From assembly GCF_965224175.1 (NCBI RefSeq), contig NZ_OZ245041.1:3162001-3226000 (forward strand): 64,000 nucleotides of DNA, read 5' to 3'. Below are positions 1 to 7,689 of this stretch, piece after piece; the stretch's first letter is position 1; each line of letters starts with the position of its first letter. The stretch is from Kordia sp965224175 (lineage in GTDB: Bacteria > Bacteroidota > Bacteroidia > Flavobacteriales > Flavobacteriaceae). The notes beneath the pieces were generated by a model. It saw only the letters and a list, made by a program, of their open reading frames with translations, ran no database searches and had not been told where the DNA came from. Position numbers and translations under genes: made by a program.

Positions 1-1
1 T

Positions 2-85
2 CCAAACCTTTGGAGAGGACAAAATTTACTAGGTTTTGCCTTAATGAAAGTCAGAGATCAATTAAATACAATACCAAGAATATAG
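2..85 (+). CDS. NADAR family protein, C-terminal fragment
   Basis: Frame 2 is open from the window edge to a TAG at 83-85 and encodes the last 27 residues of a protein. The stretch RGQNLLGFALMKVRD closely resembles the C-terminal end of NADAR (YbiA-like, DUF1768) domains, which typically finish with a NLLG-x-ALM-x-VRD pattern. NADAR proteins have been reported to hydrolyse ADP-ribose from guanine bases, and the YbiA branch acts on riboflavin intermediates. Only the tail is visible, so catalytic residues cannot be checked. Its position 64 bases before the metallo-beta-lactamase gene and its ADP-ribose theme make it the likely first visible member of the cluster that follows. Confidence 0.65.
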   Translation, partial: PNLWRGQNLLGFALMKVRDQLNTIPRI

Positions 86-149
86 CGTAAGACAAGATAA
101 AAAATTCGTGTATTCATGGTAAAAAGAAAAATTATTAAAATAAAAAAAC

Positions 150-1016
150 ATGAAACTCACCATACACGGATACTCAACTGCATTATATGCAACTTGGTAT
201 TATATAGAAGAATTAGGAATCTTATTTGATGCAGGCGATGGCGTTTGTTCAAATTTACTAGGGAAAGCAGGAAGGATAAAACACGCCTTTATCTCTCATG
301 CCGATAGAGATCATTTGACAGGTTTATTACAATTCAATCAATTATTTGCAGGGTTAAAACCTACGATTTACTATCCAAAAGATGCAGGTTCATTTACGTT
401 TTTACAAGAATTCTTTACCAAGTTTGATCCGCACAACTCCGGAACAAATTGGCAAGCCATTGAAGACAAGTCAATTATTTCAACTAAAAATTCAATACAA
501 GTAGAAGCTGTTGAAAACGGTCATGTTGTACAACCTGGTTTATTAAAAAGTTTAAGTTTCAAAGTATATGAAACCAAGCGAAAACTCAAATCAGAGTTTG
601 TGAATTTACATAAAGACGAATTGATCAACATCAAAAAACAACATGGAGATCATTTCCTAACTCATGAAATCAAAAGAAATATATTTTCATACTCGGCAGA
701 TACGCCGGTTGAAGACTACGAACGTTATCATAATAGCGAAATTCTCATTCATGAAGCTACGTTTCTAACCAAAAAAGAAACCAATACCAAATCTTGGAAA
801 AACAAACATAGTTCCTTAGATGAAGTATTTGAAATGGTTGCAAATATCAAGATAGATAAACTAATCTTAGGACATTTTTCATCTCGATATGATCAACATG
901 AAATAGACAACGAAATTAAAAAACACATACAGCATTACAACATTAAAATTCCTGTACATCGGATTCCTGTTGGGAAAGCTGTCAAAAACATATTGGCGCA
1001 AGAGCCAATCAATTAA
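150..1016 (+). CDS. RNase Z-like MBL-fold metallo-hydrolase
   Basis: A 288-residue metallo-beta-lactamase-fold protein. The layout is that of the tRNase Z/ELAC group: an N-terminal beta strand with LFDAGDG, the metal motif at residues 50-55, a YSADTP strand, LIHEATF, and the C-terminal LGHFSSRY. The metal motif reads HADRDH, whereas RNase Z has HxHxDH, so the second histidine is replaced by aspartate. That suggests altered metal binding or a different substrate. The family cleaves phosphodiesters (tRNA 3' ends, cyclic phosphodiesters). The PARG gene starts one base after its stop. In this setting a role on an RNA end or a nucleotide phosphodiester is plausible, but the substrate is unknown. 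Confidence 0.8.
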   Translation: MKLTIHGYSTALYATWYYIEELGILFDAGDGVCSNLLGKAGRIKHAFISHADRDHLTGLLQFNQLFAGLKPTIYYPKDAGSFTFLQEFFTKFDPHNSGTNWQAIEDKSIISTKNSIQVEAVENGHVVQPGLLKSLSFKVYETKRKLKSEFVNLHKDELINIKKQHGDHFLTHEIKRNIFSYSADTPVEDYERYHNSEILIHEATFLTKKETNTKSWKNKHSSLDEVFEMVANIKIDKLILGHFSSRYDQHEIDNEIKKHIQHYNIKIPVHRIPVGKAVKNILAQEPIN

Positions 1017-1017
1017 A

Positions 1018-1836
1018 ATGAATAGAGCACAAAGAAAAATATTAGCAGAAGAAACCCTAATTATATTACAAAACGGGTTTTATACTATTGAAGACAATAA
1101 AGTAGATTTTGGATACGAGCAAATAGAAGCAAAACAAAAATCTATCTATTACGAAAGTGAGCAATTAGATAAAATTCTAGCAGACTCTAAAGCGAATGCG
1201 ACACATGAAACCGTCTTTAAAGTAACAGATGAAACTTCATTAGGCGCTATTTTACGATTACATAATGAAGGAAATGTCATGTGTTTAAACTTTGCTTCTG
1301 CGAAAAATCCTGGCGGTGGATTCTTAAACGGATCGCTAGCACAAGAGGAAAGTCTCGCAGCAGCTTCCAGTTTATATCTATGTCAAAAAGAAAACTTTGG
1401 ATTTTACGAAAAGCACAGAAAACTAAAAACGAATCTCTATACAGATGACATCATTTTTAGTCCAAAAGTTCCTTTTTTCAGAAACGATAAAGGCGAATTA
1501 TTGGAACATCCTGTACTCGCTTCGGTGGTGACAGCAGCAGCCGTAAACTATGGAGCTGTTGAAAAAAATGAAAAGCGTAAAGTAGCTACAATTCCAGAAA
1601 TCATGCGTAGAAGAATTGAAAAAGTATTGGCGATTTCTGCGTTACATGGAAATGACACCTTAATTCTTGGCGCTTGGGGTTGTGGCGTTTTCCGAAACGA
1701 TCCGGCAGTAATTGCAGGTCTTTTCAAAGAAGTATTAGAAACCAAATTCAAAAATCAATTTAAAAAAGTGGTATTTGCTATTTATGCGAATAATGACAGA
1801 TACATTGCTCCATTTAGACAAGAATTTGAATCATGA
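1018..1836 (+). CDS. Bacterial-type poly(ADP-ribose) glycohydrolase (TIGR02452-like)
   Basis: A 272-residue macro-fold protein of the microbial PARG type. The PARG signature is present: a glycine triplet at residues 99-101 in NPGGG, followed by QEE at 109-111. In characterised PARGs these contact the diphosphate and supply the catalytic glutamate. The family hydrolyses ribose-ribose linkages in ADP-ribose polymers and may act on other O-linked ADP-ribose. The ATG at 1018 is preferred over an upstream in-frame ATG at 970, which would overlap the preceding gene by 47 bases and add a non-family leader (MGKLSKTYWRK). The stop overlaps the next start in ATGA. The substrate in this organism is unknown. 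Confidence 0.85.
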   Translation: MNRAQRKILAEETLIILQNGFYTIEDNKVDFGYEQIEAKQKSIYYESEQLDKILADSKANATHETVFKVTDETSLGAILRLHNEGNVMCLNFASAKNPGGGFLNGSLAQEESLAAASSLYLCQKENFGFYEKHRKLKTNLYTDDIIFSPKVPFFRNDKGELLEHPVLASVVTAAAVNYGAVEKNEKRKVATIPEIMRRRIEKVLAISALHGNDTLILGAWGCGVFRNDPAVIAGLFKEVLETKFKNQFKKVVFAIYANNDRYIAPFRQEFES

Positions 1837-2309
1837 AAACTATAACATACATAAAAGGTGATGCTACCAATCCACAAGCAAAAGGAACAAAAATAATTGT
1901 TCATATATGCAACAATCTTGGCGGATGGGGAAAAGGATTTGTCTTGGCGATTTCAAAACGCTGGAAAACTCCCGAAGAAGCCTATAGAAAATGGCATAGA
2001 AACAGAGCAAAAAATGATTTTGAACTAGGTAATATTCAAACAGTTCAAGTATCAGAATATGTATATGTAATCAATATGATTGCACAACAAGGAATGAAAA
2101 CAGGAAGCAACGGAGTTCCTATTCGTTATAAAGCTGTTGAGCAATGTTTAGAAAACGTAGCTGAAAAAGCAATAGAGCTCAATGCAAGCATTCACATGCC
2201 AAGAATAGGTTGTGGCTTAGCTGGCGGGACTTGGAACAAAATTGAACCTACAATTGAAAAAACGATATTAACGAAAGACATCGATACATATGTCTATGAT
2301 TTTGGATAA
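1833..2309 (+). CDS. Macro domain protein, TARG1/Poa1-like
   Basis: A 158-residue stand-alone macro domain. Visible features are the opening strand ITYIKGDAT, the HICNNLGGWGKGF segment where ADP-ribose binds, and the RIGCGLAGG loop near residues 128-136. The short N-terminus and the N-x-GGWGKGF form match the ALC1/TARG1/Poa1 subgroup rather than MacroD. Known members remove ADP-ribose esters from glutamate or dephosphorylate ADP-ribose-1''-phosphate. The latter reaction is attractive here because KptA in the same cluster yields ADP-ribose cyclic phosphate. The gene overlaps PARG by four bases and ends two bases before the MacroD-type gene. Confidence 0.85.
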   Translation: MKTITYIKGDATNPQAKGTKIIVHICNNLGGWGKGFVLAISKRWKTPEEAYRKWHRNRAKNDFELGNIQTVQVSEYVYVINMIAQQGMKTGSNGVPIRYKAVEQCLENVAEKAIELNASIHMPRIGCGLAGGTWNKIEPTIEKTILTKDIDTYVYDFG

Positions 2310-2311
2310 TC

Positions 2312-2833
2312 ATGAAAACAGAAATCATACAAGCTGATATTACCACTTTAAAAGTGGACGCAATCGTCAATGCCGCCAACTCATCATTGCTTGGTGGCGG
2401 TGGCGTTGATGGAGCCATTCATAGAAAAGGCGGATCAGAAATTTTGGAAGCTTGTAAAAAGATTAGAGCTAGGCAAGGAAAATGTAACACCGGAGAAGCG
2501 GTCATCACAACGGCAGGAAAACTACCGTCAAAATACGTAATTCATACGGTTGGACCTGTTTGGAATACTGGCGGAAAAGACAAAGAAAAATTATTGGCAA
2601 ATTGCTATAAAAACAGTTTAGATTTAGCTATTGAACACAATATCAAAACTATTGCTTTTCCTAACATAAGCACAGGAATTTACAAATTTCCAAAGCAATT
2701 AGCTGCTGAAATTGCCATCAAAACAGTTTCAACATACAAACATAAAAAAACCATCGATAAACTCTATTTTTCTTGTTTTGATCAAGAGAATTTTGAGGTA
2801 TATCACGAAATACTAAAAAATGAAAACACTTAG
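2312..2833 (+). CDS. MacroD/YmdB-type macro domain protein
   Basis: A 173-residue macro domain of the MacroD/YmdB type. The hallmark motifs are all visible: IVNAANSSLLGGGGVDGAIH, AVITTAGKLP, VIHTVGP and the substrate loop FPNISTGIYKFP. Characterised members deacetylate O-acetyl-ADP-ribose, the by-product of sirtuins, and remove mono-ADP-ribose from acidic residues. A sirtuin lies 4.5 kb further along the same gene string, so O-acetyl-ADP-ribose turnover is a natural role. It is a different subfamily from the macro gene just upstream, which points to two distinct substrates. Its end overlaps the following glycohydrolase gene by 14 bases. Confidence 0.9.
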   Translation: MKTEIIQADITTLKVDAIVNAANSSLLGGGGVDGAIHRKGGSEILEACKKIRARQGKCNTGEAVITTAGKLPSKYVIHTVGPVWNTGGKDKEKLLANCYKNSLDLAIEHNIKTIAFPNISTGIYKFPKQLAAEIAIKTVSTYKHKKTIDKLYFSCFDQENFEVYHEILKNENT

Positions 2834-3737
2834 ACTACAATTAGCACAAAAATCATTACTAGGTAATAGTATTGGCGACGCTTTTGGCGAAAGTTTCTTT
2901 GGTCCACAAGATGCTGTGTACAATGCTATTCATTTCCGTGAGATTCCACAAACGACTTGGGAATTCACAGATGATACAGTAATGGCAATTGCCATCTATC
3001 TATCATTGGAAAAGTATGGGGAAGTTCATCAAGATTTTATTGCGAAAGCTTTCGCTAAAAACTATCATTTAGATTTTAATCGTGGTTATGGTCCTGCTAT
3101 GCACAGAACAATGCGTGCCATTGAAGCAGGAGAATACTGGAAAGATGTTTCCAAAGCAGCGTTCAACGGAATGGGTTCTATGGGAAATGGTGGTGCCATG
3201 CGTGCAGCTGTAATTGGAGCCTATTTTTATGATGATTTAGAGAAAGTAAAACAACAAGCTTTTTTATCATCTGAAATCACACATGCAAATCACGAAGGTT
3301 GTGTTGGCGCCATGGCGGTTGCAATTGCCACAGCAATCAATACGCAATTACAAATTGACAACAAAACACTTGAACCAAATGAGTTCATTAAAAAAGTAGT
3401 TGCTCAATTGCCTGATTGTGATACAACTTCTAAAATCAAAAAATCAGTCACAGTTTTACCAAACTATGACATTAGAACGGTAGTTTCAATCTTAGGAAAT
3501 GGTGTAAAAATGATTGCACAAGACACAGTTCCAATTGCAATTTGGATTGCTGCACATCATCAAACAGATTTCCAAGAAGCCATTTGGAGAGCTGTTTCCG
3601 CTTTAGGCGACAGAGATACCATTTGTGCAATTGTGGGTGCAATTACCATCATGAACACAAAGGAAGAAAACATTCCAGCAGACTGGAAAAATAAAGTAGA
3701 AAACTGGCGTAAAAGTGAGTTTTATCAAAAGAATTAG
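2820..3737 (+). CDS. ADP-ribosylglycohydrolase (ARH/DraG family), first copy
   Basis: A 305-residue all-helical ARH/DraG-family protein. The first metal motif is FTDDT at residues 49-53. A central GNGGAMRA segment is typical, and the second metal motif is LGDRDT at 262-267, where most members have GGDTDT. The two aspartates are kept, but an arginine sits between them. The family uses two Mg2+ or Mn2+ ions to cleave ADP-ribose from arginine, serine or DNA, or free O-acetyl-ADP-ribose. A second, more canonical ARH gene lies at 7682. The start overlaps the MacroD gene and no better start is seen. The substrate is not deducible. Confidence 0.88.
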   Translation: MKTLRLQLAQKSLLGNSIGDAFGESFFGPQDAVYNAIHFREIPQTTWEFTDDTVMAIAIYLSLEKYGEVHQDFIAKAFAKNYHLDFNRGYGPAMHRTMRAIEAGEYWKDVSKAAFNGMGSMGNGGAMRAAVIGAYFYDDLEKVKQQAFLSSEITHANHEGCVGAMAVAIATAINTQLQIDNKTLEPNEFIKKVVAQLPDCDTTSKIKKSVTVLPNYDIRTVVSILGNGVKMIAQDTVPIAIWIAAHHQTDFQEAIWRAVSALGDRDTICAIVGAITIMNTKEENIPADWKNKVENWRKSEFYQKN

Positions 3738-3740
3738 AAG

Positions 3741-4175
3741 ATGAAAACTTTATATAGACCTACAGGATTAAAAGAATTAGAACTTATCGCAAGTACTAAT
3801 TTTAAGGGTTTTCCTCCAAGATTGGAATGGCAACCCATATTTTATCCTGTGTTAAACGAACAATATGCTATTGAAATTGCACAAAAGTGGAATACAAAAG
3901 ATGAAGCTTCAGGTTATATTGGTATTGTGACTGCTTTTGATGTAAATGAAAATTACCTTAATCAGTTTGAAGTACAAAACGTTGGAAGCGCTCATCATAA
4001 TGAACTTTGGATTCCTGCTGAAGAATTAGAAAATTTCAATCAGCAAATCATTGGAGAAATTAGAGTTACAAAAGCATTCTTAGGAAAGCAATTTGTATTC
4101 ACTAATAATGACGAAATCAACAAATTAATTAGAAAACATGAAACTAAACATACAAAACTACATACAACAAAATAA
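3741..4175 (+). CDS. Small conserved protein, possibly ADP-ribosyltransferase-like
   Basis: A 144-residue soluble protein. Recognisable segments are an N-terminal LYRPTGLKEL, then FYPVLNEQYAIEIAQ, GIVTAFDV, and a C-terminal ELWIPAEELENFN. From memory, proteins of this shape in actinobacteria and other bacteria carry the uninformative name ADP-ribosylation/crystallin J1. The order of elements (early arginine in a YR-x-TG segment, a central helix with a pairing strand, a late E-x-WIPA strand) is reminiscent of compact ADP-ribosyltransferase folds, but this is inference. It sits three bases after the ARH gene and overlaps the first DUF4291 gene. If it is a transferase, it would be a modification source in a cluster otherwise rich in erasers. 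Confidence 0.6.
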   Translation: MKTLYRPTGLKELELIASTNFKGFPPRLEWQPIFYPVLNEQYAIEIAQKWNTKDEASGYIGIVTAFDVNENYLNQFEVQNVGSAHHNELWIPAEELENFNQQIIGEIRVTKAFLGKQFVFTNNDEINKLIRKHETKHTKLHTTK

Positions 4176-4773
4176 TGAATGGCCACAAAACGGGCATCAC
4201 ATCATGGCGCAATACGATGATGAAAAAATAATTGTATATCAATCATATCGTCCTGCTATTGGAAATTTTGCTGCGAAAAATCAATTCTTTGGCGGACCAT
4301 TTAGTTTGGAACGCATGACATGGATTAAACCCAATTTTCTTTGGATGATGTACCGAAATGGTTGGGGAACGAAGGTTGGACAAGAAGTTGTGCTAGCAAT
4401 TCACTTGAAGCGTGAAGTTTTTCAGAAATATTTAGAAAATGCAGTGCATTCTTCTTTCAAACCTGAATTATACGAATCACAAGAAACATGGAAACAAGCA
4501 GTACAAAGTTCAAATGTGCGTTTGCAATGGGATCCTGATCACGATCCATATGGCGCAAAACTAGATCGTAGAGCGATTCAAATAGGAATCAGAAACGAAT
4601 TTATCCGTTCATACGCCAAAGAAGATATTATTGAAATTGAAGATATATCTGCATTTGTAGAGGAACAATATGAATTTGTAAAAACGAATCAGTTAGATAA
4701 ACTAATGATTCCAGCAGAACGTCCTTTTATACCAGAAGGCGAAGAATTACAACGAAAATTGCAATTATTATGA
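4138..4773 (+). CDS. DUF4291 protein, first of tandem pair
   Basis: A 211-residue DUF4291 protein of unknown biochemical role. Family hallmarks are AQYDDEKIIVYQSY near the N-terminus, RMTWIKPNFLWMMYR in the first third, a GTK-x-GQE segment, and QWDPDHDPYGAKLDRRAIQIGI in the second half. It shares all of these with the next gene, so the pair arose by duplication. The ATG at 4138 overlaps the preceding gene by 38 bases. An alternative ATG at 4204 would begin at MAQYDDE and trim the conserved block by one residue, so the longer form is preferred. The strictly conserved Trp, Lys, Asp and Arg residues suggest an enzyme, but no reaction is known to me. Confidence 0.85.
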   Translation: MKLNIQNYIQQNNEWPQNGHHIMAQYDDEKIIVYQSYRPAIGNFAAKNQFFGGPFSLERMTWIKPNFLWMMYRNGWGTKVGQEVVLAIHLKREVFQKYLENAVHSSFKPELYESQETWKQAVQSSNVRLQWDPDHDPYGAKLDRRAIQIGIRNEFIRSYAKEDIIEIEDISAFVEEQYEFVKTNQLDKLMIPAERPFIPEGEELQRKLQLL

Positions 4774-5366
4774 AGTCAAATTACCAACAAATAAGAGCGC
4801 ATTTTGACGGTAAAACGATTACAGTATATCAGGCATACAATAAGAAAATTGCGTTGCCAGCAATCAAAAAAAATCGTTTTGAAACGCCATTCTCTTTTAA
4901 TAGAATGACTTGGATAAAACCTTCTTTTTTGTGGTTGATGGAACGTAGTAATTATGGAACAAAATCGAATCAGGAATACATATTAGGAATCAAACTCAAA
5001 CGAGAAGCTTGGGAAAACCTTCTAAATATTGGCGTATTAACGCATCCTGATTCAAATATTTATAAAAGTGCTTCTCAATGGCAAGCATCTTTCGATACAG
5101 CCAAAGTTCATATTCAATGGGATCCGGAACGAAACTTAAAAGGAGGAAAATTGGAAATACGCAGCATTCAAGTAGGAATCAGTCGGTTTTTAATTAATGA
5201 TTTTAATGAACAATGGATTGAAAGTATTGAAGATTGCACGCCATTAGTCAAAAAAATAAACCAATTGCGAAAAGCAGGAAAATACAAAGAAGCCAAACGA
5301 TTGCTTCCATCGGAAAAATTATATCCGATTCCTGCTGAAATTGGTCAAAAAATAGGAATACAATGA
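4770..5366 (+). CDS. DUF4291 protein, second of tandem pair
   Basis: A 198-residue paralogue of the preceding gene, joined to it by a four-base overlap. It keeps IRAHFDGKTITVYQAY, RMTWIKPSFLWLM, GTKSNQE and QWDPERN...RSIQVGI. The C-terminal third differs and is richer in lysine (KINQLRKAGKYKEAKRL). The retention of both copies argues for two substrates or a heteromeric enzyme rather than a recent accidental duplication. It overlaps kptA by four bases, so translation is probably coupled. DUF4291 has no characterised activity that I can name. Confidence 0.85.
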   Translation: MKSNYQQIRAHFDGKTITVYQAYNKKIALPAIKKNRFETPFSFNRMTWIKPSFLWLMERSNYGTKSNQEYILGIKLKREAWENLLNIGVLTHPDSNIYKSASQWQASFDTAKVHIQWDPERNLKGGKLEIRSIQVGISRFLINDFNEQWIESIEDCTPLVKKINQLRKAGKYKEAKRLLPSEKLYPIPAEIGQKIGIQ

Positions 5367-5902
5367 GTAAAAAAAATAAAAACATAAGCAAATTTCTAAG
5401 TTATGTACTTAGACACAATCCTGATAAACTAGGAATTACACTCGATGAAAATGGTTGGACTTCGGTGAAAACCATGCTTGAAAAAATAAATGTAGGCAAC
5501 TATTCACTGTCTATGGAAACACTAGAAGAAGTAGTTGCCAACAACAATAAAAAACGATTCGCTTTCAATGACGACAAAACCATGATCAGAGCGAGTCAAG
5601 GACATTCTGTCAATATAGATTTAGGTATACAACCAAAAGAACCGCCGAGTTATCTTTATCATGGAACGGTTAATAAATTCATGGCTTCAATCCGTGAAAA
5701 AGGACTCATCAAAGGTACACGACAACATGTGCATTTGAGTGCAGACAAAGAAACCGCCATTAATGTAGGAAGTAGGCGCGGAAAACCAATCATTCTAACG
5801 ATACGAAGCGGCGAAATGCAGGCGCAAAATCACAACTTCTATCAATCAGAAAATGGAGTTTGGTTGACAGAAACAGTGCCAACGGAGTTTATTGAATTTT
5901 AA
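5363..5902 (+). CDS. kptA: RNA 2'-phosphotransferase KptA/Tpt1
   Basis: A 179-residue Tpt1/KptA enzyme. It transfers an internal RNA 2'-phosphate to NAD+, releasing nicotinamide and ADP-ribose 1'',2''-cyclic phosphate. The N-terminal winged-helix lobe has the catalytic pair in LSYVLRHNP (R17-H18). The C-terminal ADP-ribosyltransferase lobe has YHGT, RQHVHLS and GSRRGKP. The length is normal for bacterial KptA. Bacteria lack the yeast-type tRNA splicing ligase that creates the 2'-phosphate, so KptA's substrate in bacteria is unclear. Here it sits among macro-domain proteins able in principle to process its ADP-ribose product. Overlaps on both sides place it firmly in the operon. Confidence 0.93.
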   Translation: MSKKNKNISKFLSYVLRHNPDKLGITLDENGWTSVKTMLEKINVGNYSLSMETLEEVVANNNKKRFAFNDDKTMIRASQGHSVNIDLGIQPKEPPSYLYHGTVNKFMASIREKGLIKGTRQHVHLSADKETAINVGSRRGKPIILTIRSGEMQAQNHNFYQSENGVWLTETVPTEFIEF

Positions 5903-6302
5903 ATATGTTGCTACTTTTAAAAAGATTTTTTTAAAGAAAGAAGATGAACATATTAATGTGAAAAGAATTATCTGTATTGAACCTAAAATAATAAAGTTTT
6001 GTGATATAGAATTCCTTTCTATTAATAAAAAATCAACTGAAGAATTTTCTTTTTCAGACATTGAATGGATTAAAACGGAATCTGATCTTCTGGACTATTC
6101 GACTCTTGAATCTATAGTGTATATAAAAATTAAGAGTCGTTCAAGTTCAATTCATTTTTCAATAATTGAAGATCATGAAAAAGAATTTGTGAAAGAGCTT
6201 TTTAAAACATTAAAAGTTGATGAAAAACATCTTACTTTTTTAAATAATAGACAAAAAAGTAAAATGGCTTTTATAAAAAATAAGGAATCATGCAAAAACT
6301 AG
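5892..6302 (+). CDS. Hypothetical protein, 136 aa
   Basis: No family is recognised. The reading frame begins at a TTG (5892) overlapping the end of kptA by 11 bases. No ATG occurs near the N-terminus, so either TTG is the start or the gene is misread upstream. The product is Lys/Ile/Glu-rich with alternating beta-like stretches (IICIEPKIIKF, IVYIKIKSR, IHFSII) and a helical lysine-rich tail. The arrangement is reminiscent of a small PH-like or beta-sandwich domain, but this is only an impression. It has lower GC than the flanking enzymes. It overlaps the next gene by 13 bases, which fits membership of the operon. Confidence 0.55.
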   Translation: MNFKYVATFKKIFLKKEDEHINVKRIICIEPKIIKFCDIEFLSINKKSTEEFSFSDIEWIKTESDLLDYSTLESIVYIKIKSRSSSIHFSIIEDHEKEFVKELFKTLKVDEKHLTFLNNRQKSKMAFIKNKESCKN

Positions 6303-6850
6303 AAGATCACATATACGTCATTGACAACTTTTTATCACATCAAGAATGTGATGAATTGATTGCCAAAAGTGAAAAAAAGAAATATAAAGAAGCTAAAGTA
6401 AACTTACGCGGAAGACAAGTATTGATGACTACAGTTCGAAACAATTTACGTGTTATGTATAAGGATCAAAACTATGCAGATGTTTTGTGGGAAAAAATCA
6501 AAGAACATGCACCAGCACAAATTGGATACAATCATGCTTTTGGTTTAAATGAAATGCTTCGCTTCTATAAATATGAAATAGGACATCGATTCAAAATGCA
6601 CAGAGACGGAAGCTATCGTCGCAACGAAACAGAAGCAAGTCAGTATAGCTTTCTCATCTATTTGAACGACGATTTTATAGGTGGAGAAACTGTATTCCAT
6701 TCTGGAACTACAATTCGCCCTAAAAAAGGAAGTGCATTACTATTTCTTCACGGTTTACGCCATGAAGGAGCTTTATTAAAAAGCGGTGTAAAATATGTAC
6801 TCCGAACAGATATTATGTACAAATACATTCCTAAAATTGAGGAATCATGA
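6290..6850 (+). CDS. 2-oxoglutarate/Fe(II) oxygenase, prolyl 4-hydroxylase-like
   Basis: A 186-residue double-stranded beta-helix dioxygenase. The iron ligands are visible as HRD (H104, D106) in FKMHRDGSY and the distal H158 in GLRHEG. R172 in YVLRTDIMY is the likely 2-oxoglutarate anchor, and YLNDDFIGGETVF is the typical core strand pair. It belongs to the P4H-like group that hydroxylates protein side chains; some relatives demethylate nucleic acid bases. In an operon about RNA and ADP-ribose, the substrate could be a protein or a nucleic acid, and the sequence does not decide. It has four- and 13-base overlaps with its neighbours. Confidence 0.88.
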   Translation: MQKLEDHIYVIDNFLSHQECDELIAKSEKKKYKEAKVNLRGRQVLMTTVRNNLRVMYKDQNYADVLWEKIKEHAPAQIGYNHAFGLNEMLRFYKYEIGHRFKMHRDGSYRRNETEASQYSFLIYLNDDFIGGETVFHSGTTIRPKKGSALLFLHGLRHEGALLKSGVKYVLRTDIMYKYIPKIEES

Positions 6851-7689
6851 AACAATTAAAAGAAATATTGAAAGAAAACTTTCAGAAAGAAAAAAGAAAT
6901 AAAATCACATTTTTAACTGGCGCAGGATTATCTGCTGCTAGCGGAATTCCAACCTACAGAGGTTCGGATGGAATTTGGGTAAAAGGCACTAAATTCCATA
7001 AACCAGAAGAGTTTGGAACCTTTAAATACTTTAGTAAAAATCAAGAAGAAGTTTGGCAGTTCAATCTATTCAGAAAAGGAATGTTTGCAAAAGCGCAACC
7101 AAATGATTCACATACATTACTTGCGGATATTGAACAATTAATTCCAGAAGATTTCTCCATCATCACACAAAATATTGACGGATTGCACCAACGTGGTGGA
7201 AATTCTGGAAACAAAGTCTATGAAATTCATGGAAACATGCGAACGGTTCGCTGTTCTTTAGAATGTTCAAAAGCGGTGTATCTATATCCAAAAGATATTG
7301 CCTTGGATCGTATTGACGAAGAAATCTCCGATGAAACTTGGGAAAAACTCGAATGTCCAAAATGTGGCGCAGTATTACGCCCAAACATTTTATGGTTTGA
7401 TGAATATTATAATGAACGCTTGTACAAAGTAGATTCTACCTTACGTATCGCTAAAAACACAGGAATTCTTGTAGTAATAGGAACTTCGGGCGCAACAACA
7501 TTACCTTTGGCATTGGTAAAGCAAACACTCAATTATGGTGGTTATGTATTGGATGTAAATTTAGAAGACAATAACATTACAAAGCTCATTAAAGACAAAA
7601 AAAGAGCAGTACCATTCCGAATGACAAGTGATGCATTTTTGAGTGAATTTCATAATATTCTAGATGAACTTATACTAATTCATGGATAA
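6847..7689 (+). CDS. Sirtuin (Sir2-family NAD-dependent protein deacylase)
   Basis: A 280-residue sirtuin. The Rossmann motif GAGLSAASGIPTYRG begins at residue 25, TQNIDGLH covers 107-114 and the catalytic histidine is H128 in EIHGN. Zinc cysteines are C136, C140, C170 and C173, with an unusual three-residue gap in the first pair. The C-terminal GTSGATTLPLAL replaces the usual GTS-x-x-V-x-P strand. It consumes NAD+ to remove acyl groups from lysine, releasing nicotinamide and O-acyl-ADP-ribose, a substrate of MacroD-type proteins such as the one at 2312. Its co-location with macro genes recalls macrodomain-linked sirtuins, some of which act as ADP-ribosyltransferases, so either activity is possible. 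Confidence 0.92.
   Translation: MKQLKEILKENFQKEKRNKITFLTGAGLSAASGIPTYRGSDGIWVKGTKFHKPEEFGTFKYFSKNQEEVWQFNLFRKGMFAKAQPNDSHTLLADIEQLIPEDFSIITQNIDGLHQRGGNSGNKVYEIHGNMRTVRCSLECSKAVYLYPKDIALDRIDEEISDETWEKLECPKCGAVLRPNILWFDEYYNERLYKVDSTLRIAKNTGILVVIGTSGATTLPLALVKQTLNYGGYVLDVNLEDNNITKLIKDKKRAVPFRMTSDAFLSEFHNILDELILIHG

Noticed and set aside
970..1017. Upstream in-frame start of the PARG gene
   Set aside because: It overlaps the MBL gene and adds a leader unlike the family; the ATG at 1018 follows the previous stop directly.
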